Positions 25,262 to 39,316 of a stretch of DNA of 64,000 bases are shown piece by piece (positions within the stretch are counted from its first letter, which is position 1; each line of letters opens with the position of its first letter). The DNA comes from Schistosoma mansoni. Taxonomy: Eukaryota > Platyhelminthes > Trematoda > Strigeidida > Schistosomatidae. A model generated the notes under the pieces. The model had not been told where the DNA came from, searched no databases, and saw only the letters and a list, made by a program, of their open reading frames with translations. The stretch covers positions 868,001 through 932,000 of the forward strand of contig NW_017385991.1 in the NCBI RefSeq assembly GCF_000237925.1, in the 5' to 3' direction. A program made the translations under genes and the position numbers.

Positions 25262-28200
25262 TCACATATCATGCATCTCTTTGAAAAATAATTCCATTTC
25301 TTTTTTTAGTTTTTCATTTTCAGTTCGTTGTTTCAATAATTCAGCTTTGTGAAAAAACAAGAAAAAAAAGAAGGAAAAGATTATTTTATGTGTCTCAAAT
25401 GAATGACAAACGTTCAAAGTTGGAGGAACTTAAAGTCTGGGTAAAACCTGACATGACATCATTCCGTGAAGTGAATGGCACTTTTTAATAAACCTTATTG
25501 AGAGGTGCAAACTTCCTGATTGATAATTAACAGGTGATCGTACTGGAGGGTTGCACAACTTTAGGCGATTTGAAATAAAACTAATCTCTAAAAACAAACA
25601 TTACGATCCTTTATTCTCTTGTCCATCAGCAAATTTTATTTTCGATATTCATCTTATTAGAGACACCATTAATAATTTGACTCATATCTCACAGTGTCAA
25701 CTGATGCACATTTGTGCTTAAACCTCATCGCAGAACATTTCAACACACATTAACAACAGTCAAATTGAAAACCCTGGTCATCTTGTTCGCTGATGCTCAT
25801 TGACCGATCTTGAAGAGTCAGCCCGTCCGTCATAAACTTATAATAATACACAAAAAAGCATGTAGTAAATTGAACGGATGAAATAATTGGACCATGTTTG
25901 AAAAATTTACCTTTACGTGATTTAATTTGTCGATCGAGTGTAGCAATGTTTCTTTCGGAATTTTCATATGTATCGATCGCCTAAAATTTTAAAAAATACA
26001 CACAACAATAGAAAAGTGTTTTATACAATCCATCACATGGAAATAAAAATTATCAATACTCCTACCATCACTACTGTATTTCAGGAGTGAGAACCAGTCA
26101 TTGTCGTGAAAAAAATCAACTTAAAACACTAAATTATTGTAGTAACCACTACATGCGTCAAACAGGTGTAATTAATCAAAGCAGTGATGCACTGACATTG
26201 TTATTCGTCAGGTATTTTGGTAACTGCGTGATTAGGTCACTAGATAGAGTTTAATCAGACTGAAGATCTGTCTAACTAAGAATCATTGATATGCAAGGTC
26301 TGAACAAATGAATATCCAGTGGTATAGTAGCTAAGTAATTTTAAAAATCATCTTTCAACAACTTGAATATACAAACAGGTTTTGGCAGATGATTACAAGT
26401 ATCACAAGATCACACAAAATATGTCCCGAATTCACAGAAATGCATTAAGTGTATGAGTTACCAGGCTCGAAATCACACCGCTTATTTGGGGGATAGTGAA
26501 CTTATCCTGGTGTCAAGGTTGAAAAAACTGATAATTGGTTACATCAGTACATTTATAACAACATGTTTCGTGACCATTGAATGAAAAAAAGGCTCAACCC
26601 AATCTAGGACATTGTTACACTACATATGGGTACTCCAAAACAAACGCCACACTCACATAATTACACACCAGTGGGAGAATATGTACTTCGAAGCGACAGA
26701 TCGAAAACAAATATGTAGTACTTCCATGAAGTCTTGAATACAGGTCTTTGAGATACAGAATACATCGATGTCAAGACTTCCCAAACACATAGTCAAACTT
26801 ATCTTTTATACTATCTGCATTAGTATGTGAACGTTAAACGAGGCCACTTTGAGTGACGAAAACGGTTTCATGAGAGCTGTATTAGGAATCTCATTCGGTG
26901 AAAGCATTCACAAATTCGGTCAGTCATTTATTAAAACAGAAAACAAATTCCGCATAGATGAGCTGCTGTGTGTGTTGGAAAATAAACCTAAACACAGGGA
27001 TGGGACTGGAAGGAACAGAAATGTGGCATAAGATCAAATGAAAACACTTGAACTAAACGGGTAATATTTATCTATTGAGATTGTAATGAAGCAGAACAGG
27101 TGTATCAATTTCTTCAAAATTATTTGTCATATTTATGTCCGTCATATGAACTGGGTTGATGGATACGGAAGATCCATCTAGAGGAGTTGGAAAACTAAAA
27201 TCCCGAACTAATAGAGTACATGGGTTGCAGAATCCTAAGGAAGCGAATAGTATATGAACCCATTTTAGTCACCCTCTACAATCAGATCGAATCGCCAGAT
27301 ACCCTTCCACTGCTTTGTGAACTAGACCTTTAGGTTAGGGGAGTTGACCCTGAAGAGAATCACCTCGTTCGGTCTGAGTGTGTGGGCGTTATTCCACTTC
27401 TTTGACAAACAGACCATCCAGTGCTTTGGTTACACATGTATTATCATCGTTCGAATAACTAACTAACTATGAATTGAATGTGGCCGGTATGTAAATTGAA
27501 ATTAGACATCAATACTATCCATTTGTCCTAGTTTAAGTGGTTCCTCCGGAGTTCACATCCGAAGTTCTAGAGATGGTCGGAATTTAGAACTTTTAGGTTT
27601 CATGACAAGAACAAAAACTCATCAGAGAAGTATCTAAAGATCGATACACCAGCACAAAATCATTCCTAAAAACCGTAAAATAAATCGTTCCACCATATGT
27701 GAGAAATACGAGGATTCTGAAAACCTACAGAATTAAAGTCATTCACAAACCAACAGAAGTGATTTATTGCATTTTAAATTAAAAATATTGTTGGACAGAA
27801 TGGAAGCCTTCTTCGTCTACGCATACACGAACACAAATTGATAGTGAAACGACACGAGTTGTTATCAAGATGTCAATAACAGACGCAAATTCAACTAGAA
27901 AAATGTTGAAATCCTGGATCAGGAAGATTTTCGGAAGCATCACATCAGGTCAATGTGGGGTCAGTAAACACAGGGATATGGAGACTATTCACCTGCTTAT
28001 ACGTAAAACATCAGAGAATCAAGGGTTAACAGAAATACAAAGGCAAACAGATGATAAAACCATTGAAAACAACAGATTGCCGACAAAATTATCAGGGTGG
28101 ATAATTGTGGATTGATTAAAACGTCGACTTTACGGGAAGTAAACCCTGACTTTGCTCAGAAATAAAGTGAACGGTTCGCGATTAAACGAACCAGCTCAAA

Positions 28201-31200
28201 GAACATAACATACCCCAAAAAAAAACTATTACTGCTAGATAACAGAGCAGAGATTTAATGGTCTACACTCTCAGAGTTTGACTGAGTGATATATCGTGAG
28301 TACGAAGCAAAATGACAATATCGTTATAAAAAAAAGAATTTATGAACCATAATAGTGGCGATTACAATCGAAAGCAGCAGCCAGACACATATATGCTTTA
28401 TAAAGTGTTTTATGAACGAACTTTCTAGATTCTTGACAAAAATTTGGACCAGTGGTTCATGAGTTCGGCTCTGAATCAGTAGGTTTAAAACATTGAACAT
28501 TATTACCTATTTGCTTGGAAAGAAGGATAGTAGGATTACTAACACTCACCGAAACCAGTATGCTTTGGAACTGAATAAACGAACTTATATCCATTTGGTG
28601 AATGAATCCTATTAAGAGCGCGCATCGTTATTATCTACACTACATACAGTAAGGTAGATGATAATCCATCTTACATTTATTTTCATCTTTCACTTTCTAC
28701 TAAAAACATTGTCAGTAGTATATATGTATACAAAGAGAGAATGTGTATTTACTCATTTATAGATAAATATTTATGCTATTTAAAACTATAGGAGCATCTT
28801 ATTATGCATTCTTTGCGTTTATTCCATTTTGGCAATAACTGTACTGTCAATAGAGAGTAAAAGAAAAATAAACATTTATTAATCAGTTTGTTCTTGTTTG
28901 ATACAGAAAAAAAAACTATTAGAGAAGCAGTGATCAGATTATTTGCATCACCAAAAATTATGATAATGTTTGATCATTTTTCTTCTTATCTTAACAAGAT
29001 AACTATAATAAATACTACTTATTCACAAAACCATTACTACTACTACTACTACTACAACCAACCAATGTAGGGGCGTAACTACTCAACAACGAGACAAATA
29101 GATAGATACACACACACAAAAAAAGTTAAACTTTAATGACAACAATATATTTATACAGTATAAGTATACCTTATTAAATAAAAAATACAGTGGAACACAA
29201 ATAGTCAATCACTATATTGATAGTTGTGCTGAACAAAAATATTACTACTAACATTGTGCAAATACCTAAACATACCATACACAACATTACATCGATCAAA
29301 GAAAGAAAGAAATATATATATATCAGTGAAATAGTTTCTTGAGAAAAGGTCTCCATTGATAATATAGTAACTATAATCTTAAATAAACCTTGATATAAAT
29401 CAAAAAGTAAAATTAATTATAAATTATTAGATAGTCATCACATGATTAAATTAATAGATTTATAATATATATTAGTACATTAACAAAGTATTAAAGACAA
29501 CATTTATCAGCCTATATACATACTTATATATCTATTAATAAATTTAATAGAATTGAATTGTAGCTAATGATTGAAAACTAAAAACTATTTCAGATTGTTA
29601 GATATGAGAACCTTAAATGTAAATGTTCATATTATAATATAAAACACTAAATTGATTGATTAAAAAAAAATTAATGCAAAATTTATATTGTATACAATAT
29701 AAAGCAAATAGAATCATGCCTTACACAAAATACAGTTATAAGTTTGTGAAGAAATATAAGAAGAAAGAGTGCAATCGAAAAAGAAGTGAACAGATATGTA
29801 GTATATAGTTTAATTTAATTCAACACAAACATTGGTACTATCGGGTATGATGTGAACCGCGAAACAAGAAGCCTTAACAAACTACGGAAACTATTTTTGA
29901 GGATGTTATTTCATTTAATTTAAAGCTTGTATAACTGTAACATTTACTTTTGCCCCTACTCTATTCTACAGATCATGAGCTTTCGTTTGATGTGTCATTC
30001 ACTGCCATAGTATTTTCTGTTCCAAAGCTATTGTAATTTAGACGTAACCTTTTGTACTCAATTTTCTATTGTAATCCCCCAGTTTTGGACATAATTGTAT
30101 TTTCCTAATTATTGTATGCTGTGATCAGGTTAGTCACCTATTTATTCATGTACCTTTTTACACTAATCTGAATTCGCAATTCGAGTGCAAGATCGGGATA
30201 AAATGATTAGTGTTCCAGTTGTCCTTGTCTTCTCTCTCTCTCTCGTACTTGTTAGCCAATCAGGGATAGAATAATTTTTGTCTCTCTACTCCCACATTGA
30301 ACTCACGTATACTAGCCTCAAGGTTAAGCCAGTCAGCCTATCGCGTCAAGGTCTTAATCTACATTAGACAAGTTATACTCGGCACTAAAGTGGGTGGACA
30401 GATTCAAGGACGTAACAGGGCACCACACAATATCAATGAAGCAAGTCGCAGTTATCATTGATAAATGTGAGGACTATGATAGTACCCGGGTGCCCAAACT
30501 GAAGCAGGTGGTTTTCATAGGAGGTCACACCTCGAGCGTTTGACCTAAAGGTCTAATCCACAAGACAGTGGAGCAACGTAAATGGATGCAGTCCTATGGC
30601 AGTCAGTGATCAATAATTAGTTCATACGCTCTTTGTTCCATTAGAATCATGGAGCCCACATGGATCCTCCTTATCCACCAACCTGATTAAAGAGCCGGAC
30701 ATTTGTTTTTCATCCTCTCAATTTCGTAAACACCCCTCGCTGTGAGAAGACAGTGGCTGTATACCCATGACCATATGGGAGCATTTGGAGAGGGAGAGCA
30801 GACATTCCACATCTCCGACCGTATCAGTACATTTGGGAGCGGGTAGCTGACAAAAACACAACCAACGGAGACTTCTTTCAGTTAAAGTAACTCATCTTCT
30901 ATGAAGAATGTAAGAAAACACTAACCAGTATCATCATGGACCTCTGTTTCGAGCCATATGTCTAGTAATTTCTCAAACCACTGAGTCACACCATCTCTAC
31001 GACCCCAACCACACAGTCGTAATCGACTGACAGATGTCAGTTCTATGCACCTATCGTTCATACCATGACACCATATCACGCACACAAAAACTGAACACCT
31101 ATCTGCTCCTCTTACCCAATCCTATACTTTATAGATAACGTACAGTGTGGAAGACATTGCGACCACGTGAACAAGTCACCAAAGTTGATGTTTCAAAATG

Positions 31201-34200
31201 ATCATACTAACTGAATTATTTCACTGAATTACTTCACAAACATCGAGCAAAACTGCTCTCACTGATGGGTTGCAAACCCAAGTCTTCACAGCTAGACTAA
31301 CATCACGACAATGCGGAAGGTGACCAAGAATGACACAAAAACCGTCCTGGCTTTCCCTATAAATAGATTGATTTAATCTGTCACACCACTACCAGAACTC
31401 ATACTGGGTGTGTTGTTGTGCTATCCTGTCAAAGTTCACTACAACATTTCAACAATGGAGAGAGATGGTTGCACACACTCATTCTCTCTGAGGTGCTTTT
31501 GTACAAAGTCCTCGACATTTTAATCAAGTTCTCAGGTACACCCTCCTTCAACAGGCGATCTCGGAGCACGGTTTTGTTCGATGAATCGAAGGTAGCCTTG
31601 ATACCAAAACATGCCACGGTCGTTGGCCTGGGATAAGTATGACGGTGTTCTCATATTTGGGGAAATGGGACTTTATGACCGACACATCCACCATCTGACC
31701 GAAAACCACCATGCTCCTCGTCGGTCAATCTTCTACCGAATTCTACTAGCTGCACAGATTGCTTCACTTAAACCAGACTTCTTACTCCCAATGCCCCGGA
31801 TGAGTTAAAACAACTTCTGGCATTGACCAAATGCAGTCGCTTTTTCTGACTTGTTGGCATATTCTGACCAGACTATTTCTCAGTCCGTACGCAGATTTTT
31901 CACAACTTCCCGAATCCAAAATCTACGTGTAACCTCAAGCTCACGGTTAGCCGGAGTAGACCACAATGTCTAAAGTAATTGCAGAAACTTAATGTTTCTA
32001 GGCAAAATTTGTCGCAAACCTACAATCAAAATTACTCTTCATCGCGAATTGATGACATGAAAATGCAATCAATGCTCACCTACATATTTCAGTAGACTGA
32101 TAGCTAGGCTTAAACCGAAACCCGTTCAATATTTGGTTACATTAATACATTTACAACAATATGTTCCGTGACCATTGAATGAAAAATAGGCTCAACCCAA
32201 ACTAGGACATTCTTACAGTCCATATGGGTACTCCAAAACAAACGCCACACTCACATAATTACACACCAGTGAGGGAATTTGTACTTCGAGAACAAATATA
32301 TAGTACTTCCATGAAGTCTTGAATACAGGTCTTTGAGATACAGAATACATCGATGTCAAGACTTCCCAAACACATAGTCAAACTTATCTTTTATACTATC
32401 TACATTAGTATGTGAACGTTGAACGAGGCCACTTTGAGTGACGAAAACGGTTTCATGAGAGCTGTATTAGGAATCTCATTCGGTGAAAGCATTCACAAAT
32501 TTGGTCAGTCATTAACCTAAGTTTATTTATACAGGGAACACTTATCACCATAGACGTGTTAGTGGGTTAGTTTTGTAGTGGGAGTACGCATCAATTGTGA
32601 GTAAGTAGGAGTAGATAGGTGATGCAGTGTAAAATAAATCTGAATATAACTATTCAACTTTTCATATTATTTGAATAAATTTGAAACAGCGAGGATATTT
32701 TTTTCAGTAGTAATCGTCATATTTATTTGTGAGTTAACACACTTTCGGTCCCTAAACCACAAACGATGGTTTTCTTAAGGGGGTCATCTACCAAGCTTTT
32801 GATCTAAAGGCCTGATCTACAAGACAGTAAAAGGATGTCTGACGATTCAGTCTCATTGTAAATGGTGATTAAAGTAGATTCACATACTATTCGTCTCAAG
32901 ATTTCGGAGCCTATGTCCACTATCGATTTGTTAACAGCTTTTCCCAACTCCTCTCCGCTATGTGTACGAAGTTGGTTTAATGTGATAGATGTCAGCTTAT
33001 CATTCAGTTACTTCTGAAGACAACATACCTGGTTGCGTGGAGGCAATGGGTAGTACTTTGTTAACAGTGTCCATAAACGCATAGACGTATGAGGGAGAAC
33101 CCTTTCCACTGTTGGTAGTACCAGCGTATTTGGGTGCAGTGAAATGTGTTAACGACTAAACTACTGATAGATAATAGCTTGTTCACCAGGCATAATGCAT
33201 TTGTAAAGTTTCACGTTCTTTTGTTACGGATATTTATGTCCGAAGTTGTACTTACTCAAATCGAAATTATTAGGCTTAAAGTTCAATATAACTTATTCAC
33301 CATATATATGTCCAACTTCTCGATTTTGAGCGACATCATGTAGAACGAGAAAGTGATACAACCCTGCTATGTAAACCGAAGAAGGGTAGGCCAAACAAGA
33401 AACTTAATGATTGAAATGAATCCTTCAGCTACTCAGTCTCTTCTCCATTCATTGTCCTACTGGTTTAAAAACTGTTTCATCTATGTCAGTTTGCATAGTC
33501 GTAATCATAGCACAAAATATGAGACTCAAAGTCGATTGCGCGCATCTTGAGTTGGTTGAGTTAACAATATTTTTGAACACTAAACATAAATTTGCATGCG
33601 ATTATCCAATTTCGGATAGCTTATTATACGATTTTTTTTTCTTAAACGCCAATATGTTCCTTACGAGACTATTTATTTATTTAAACACATAAATATTGGT
33701 ACAAGGAAGCACCAGATAAATATGCGCCCCACAAAAATCTCATTCGATTTGTGTGAGGGCTGTGATACTGCCCAGGTGCCCAAACTGAAGCAGGTGGTTT
33801 TCTTAGGGGGCCACACCCGGAGCCTTTGACATGTAGGTCAAATCCACAAGGCAGTGGAGCATCGTAAGGAGATGCAGTCCCATGGTTCACGAAATTGAGA
33901 GGACGAAAAGCGAATGTCCGGCGCTTTAACCGGGTTGGTGAACACGGTGAGTCCACCTAGGGGAGTTGGAAAACCCTGATTCCAAACCAATGGTGCACAT
34001 GGGCTCCAGTATCCTTACGAGACAGAGTAAATCTATCACATTGTGAAGATAGATATTATCACAAAAAAATTTTGTAAATACCTGAGAGGTTCAAAAGTAG
34101 TACATATTACATTATATTAATTAAAAATTATGTTGAGTAGAATAAGAAATTTTGCTAATTGGTACTGTAAACGACAAATACACACACACACTTGATAATA

Positions 34201-35230
34201 AATTAACTACACTAGTTGAGTATACTTCATCTAGTTTAAAAGCACTTTCTTTTTACATAGCTCACATATATACATTTTCACTAATAGGGTCTATCGATAT
34301 ACTCCTTTGTAAAGAAAAATGTGAAGTACTTTTGTCCCTATTCTGTGCATGTTATAAGATGATAAGGTGAGGTGAAAAATAAGTAAGGTGATAATAATAA
34401 TAATAATAATAATAATAATAGCTATCGATCTAACGCTAAATATGGGTATCTGAGTGTTTTACAGGTATATATATGATTTTTATGAGACTAACAACACTTG
34501 ATGTGCTACTTTCATGCCCAACTATTTCTAACGTCATTTGTTATAGGCGGAGACTATTGATGAAAATACTGGTTACTTGAGGAAAACAGTTTGCTGTTAT
34601 TACATCCTTATGTACGCGGCCGAACGACTTCGCAATCTAGGTGATTTAAATTTTTTCGACATTAATTCACCTGCTGTACGGCGAAATCATCAACAAATAT
34701 CGGAAGTATGTAGCCATGTCATCATTGATGTGGTCAATCCCACAAGTCACTGATTTCTCAATGGAAATTCAAGAAATCCCCTAAAAACTTTGTCAATCGT
34801 AGAGTCAATTTAGTTTGTGGTAGAAATTACGTTACAATTGAATATATCTCGACGAATCACCTAACTAAATATTAAATGCATAAAATCCGGAACTGAATTC
34901 GTTACCTAGACAATTGTAATTTTGTATATTTTTTTATTCTATATCAGCGAAATCAAATGGAGATGAGGGAGGTTTATGTGGAGGACATTGTGCATTGTTT
35001 GACTTAGGTTTCAAGGTAAGCGTACACAGGTATGCAAACAAAAAGACCCAAAAACATGAAAGAAACACTAGGATGACAAAATAATAATGCAAAACAGAAC
35101 ACAAAATGTTATAGACATATTGTGAAAAAGTCAATAGAAGTGAATATTAATGATTAATCTGAATTCTATAAGGGAAATTTTATTTTATTAGCCATCAAAG
35201 TAATAATCTTATTCATACATAATGTTACAA

Positions 35231-35274
<44 letters not shown>

Positions 35275-38200
35275 TATATAGATATACATATAAACGTTAG
35301 TCAAATAAAATTGAAATGCAAATTAAATAATCGATATATATATGTACAAGAAATGAGAGCTATGGCAAAAGACGTACTGTACAATGTCGGGTGTCTCTGT
35401 TCATGATTTATTTAACGTTTACAATCGGACGAATATTTGAAGACTTTATGAGAGTCGTAGAATAATTATTGGGCCCCAAAATGCCCTGGTACGGCCGAGA
35501 GTGGGGAGAGTCCGCTCTCCCTCTCCAAATGCTTTCACATGTCCACGCGAATATATAGCCTCTGCCAGGAAAGTCCTACTCACTGCCTTCTCACAGTGGC
35601 GGGGGTGTTGCTTACGAAATTGAGAAGACGAAAAGCGAATGTCCGGCGCATTAAACGGGTTGGTGGACACGGCGAGTCCACCTAAAGGGAGTTGGAAAAC
35701 CCTGATTCCAAACCAATGGTGTACATGGGCTGACTCCATAATCCTGAAGGGACAAATGGCGTATGAACCAATCGTTGGTCACCGGCTACCATGGAACTGC
35801 ATCTCCTTAAGATGCTCCACTGCCTTGTGGATTAGACCTTCAGGTCAAAGGCTCGGGGTGTGACCCCCTAAGAAAACCACCTGTTTCAGTTTGGGCACCT
35901 GGGTAGTATCACAACCCTCACACAAATCAAATGAGATTTGTGGGGCGCATATTTATCTGGTGCTTCCTTGTACCAATATTTATGTGTTTAAATAAATAAA
36001 TAAAAACTACTCTACATTCAGCCAAATGAGTTACAAGCTAAAACTTTGACCTATTAACTGGGAATTATGTAGCCAATTAACAAATATGTCATTAACATTT
36101 GTATAGTACTTGAGCACCATACACTAACATATAAACTTGTATATTTATTTGAATACATAAAGAACTGTTCAATACCCGATTGGTGTGGACTAGCTAAATG
36201 GCACTGCCGTTCAAAAATACTCGTGTGTTAAGAAAAAAAACCCAGCAAAACACATTTTGTAAAAACACTTTGTACATTAGGGGTTTACCTGATTATATTA
36301 ACCAGAAAACGTTAGATAATTTTAATAAGTGAAATTAACGTTTACATGCAACAAAGTTCGATTTTTCTCAGTGAATAGATTGTACAAGTGGCATACATTT
36401 GGGGAAGATATAACCAGTGCTATATCTAAGTTAAAGAAATGTTTTATTTTTTGAATGATGCATCGGATCAAACAAAAATACACTATTAGTTTATGTAATT
36501 ATTTGGTTATCTTGATTCGTATAGCACGACTGGTTAGGTTACCGATGAAGATGAATAACATATATCAGAACAACTTAAATTAGTAAAAATTTACTGCCTA
36601 CGTAAAACCTTATGTCTAACCTCAAAATTACTGAATCTCTGATTTAAATAAAAAGTCTTTTGATAAAATCTTATAATTAAGTGCACGGCCTGTTTAAACA
36701 TCTGGGCTACCTGTTCCTGTCATCTAGATATTTCAACAAGTTATCTAATTTCGTTTGTTTTAATACATCATTATGCCTATTAATCGCACAACCTATTCAG
36801 ATGCGTTTCTGAAAAGTGTAAGATCTTTCGCTGTAAAGGCTACAGAAGGCGTAATCAGAGATATCGTGGTTGCTGGCAATATGCAGCGAGAAGAATGTAC
36901 ATTATCCATATGTCGATTGACTTGGCTGCTAAGTTCTAACTGGAGATCATCCAATATTTATCGTCAGGAAGGACGAAGAAGTAAGAAACGGAAACTTGTT
37001 GAAGTACTTTGTGCTAAGAATTCTATATTGTACCAAAAATATAATATTGAATAAAGCTAATAATAATAATTCGAATGAGTTGTGAACCAGTCCAATATAT
37101 TTTTGAGGATTGACGTTGATAAAGTAAAATCATGATTAACAAATCACGTTCCCTCTGTGCATTTTTATTTAAACTTAAAATAGATTTATATCCATTAGAG
37201 ATAAAAATGTATTTTTACAAAACTGTAAATGGAAAACAAACAATTGTAATTTTTATTTTTGAGTCGTGCATTTCATAATCATCATCATCATTATCATAAT
37301 AACAATAACATTTGGAATAAATAAACGTGATCTAAATTCAAATCACACGTAGACTGTCATTCTGTGTTATGAGAATATGGGTATTTATATTGAATAACCA
37401 ATTTACACCTTCATACACCCACCTATATGACTGATGCACAAACAACATACAAAGAATTATTCTTGAATGAGTAGGACAAAATCTTATCATATTTTATTAT
37501 CATGATCATGTGTAATCACCAAAAGGGTTAATCCGACCAAAGTGTAATTGGAAAATTAACATTGAATAACAACAGGATTTTTCAATTGAAATGTTAAAGA
37601 AATTATTTATATTTACACAGAATCTTCAATTTACGAACTGACAATGAATAAAATAAGGAGAAATCGAACAGTTGTTTTATCTTAATACGGGACCCCTACA
37701 TAGTGAGATAATATAACCCGATTGGGGATTGAACTCAACACTTCGAGGACTAATCGTTTATACTCATAACTTCAATTAATTCACATTATTGCGCGACCGT
37801 TATCCATTGACATTAGTACTGCTTTTCTCAACGCAGGAAATGGTTAAACTCTACCGATTACGGCTACTCAAAGAAGTAATAAAAGTTAACTATTCATTTG
37901 ATGGATAAGTGTACAAGAGATACTACATACCAGTCAACCGATCAGTCATACTCAACGTAAAACCTGGAATATGCGTACATTGATTTAAGTTGCCACAACC
38001 AGATAGCACAGCTAAATGAAATTGTCAAGGCTAATTCCAAAGATTAGGCATAGAAGTCGAGAAAATATGGATTAGTAGAATGCAAATAATTCATAAGGTT
38101 TATGAGCAGAGATGTGACTTGAGACAATATCGAGGCAGTTCACACAGGATGCAGATGGGACAGTAAGAGAATGATTACTGCAGTCCTACACGTCAATGGG

Positions 38201-39280
38201 GAGATTTGAATAACCAATATAAGGCCTCCAAAAGCATTGGTACGGCCGAGGGTGGAGTAAGCTCTCCCTATCCAAATGCTCTCACATGATCATGCGTATA
38301 TAGCTACCATCGAAGGCTCCGGGTGTGGTTTCCCAAGAAAACCACCTGTTTCGGTTTGGGCACCCAGGTAGTATCACAGCCCACACACAAACAAAATGAA
38401 ATGACAATAATTACTGAAGATACTGTTCTTGTTCCAATTAAAATTCAGACAACTCACATCCATTTGATAACATTCATTTTTATTTCTTTTATATACTACG
38501 TCACTTATCCACTCTCTTTTACTCCCACTTTGTGTATTCTTAGTTTCAACTTATACAACAGCTCGCCTATGATGGAAACACTGTTTTATCTAAACGATCT
38601 CGAGTAACTGAGTGGTCGAAAGTTGAATGCTGCCACCGAATATGAATACTGAAACAGTTTTTCTGAAACCACGTATACCATTCAAACTGACTTCCTTCAA
38701 CGTTCGCACACTAATGCAGACCGGACAACAGATAGGGTTGGCTGTATCTTTAGAAAGTCTTAATATCAACGTCTGTTGTCTATTAAACACCCGTATTCAA
38801 GACTCTAGTGAAGTACTACAAATTCATTCTCCATCTGTTGCTTCGAAAAGCTTGTTCCAAGTGCATTTATCCGTGGACCCTGTGGCATCTTAGTCTGGTT
38901 TTGTTGGCGTTGGTTGGATCCTCATCGGTTATGTGCTGTTAGATTAGTAAGTCCCGCCAAAGTGAGAAGAAATTGAGGTGAGAAACGATATCTTCCCGCT
39001 TATGCTTCGACAGACTGCAGCCAGGATACGATCAAGGATGAGTTTTACCACCACTCAACCGTTCTTCTACAGAAAGTGTGTTCGACAAATATTGTGGTAC
39101 TAGGCAGAGACTTGTGCTCAGATTACGGATCTAGGCACAGAAGAGAGTCATTTAGGTGGCAGATGGGGACTTGATGGTCGCAGGTAGAAAACGGGGACCG
39201 TCTACTGAAACTGTGCGCAGACCACAACCTGTTTCTGGCTAGCACTAACTGTTACCACAGTCATCGCCGATGTGCCACCT

Positions 39281-39316
<36 letters not shown>

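Noticed and set aside
35446-35863. Open frames of 97 (minus) and 74 (plus) codons
   Set aside because: They lie on the ~535 bp retroposon. Similar frames recur at 43.9, 44.6 and 45.6 kb because the DNA repeats, not because a protein is conserved.
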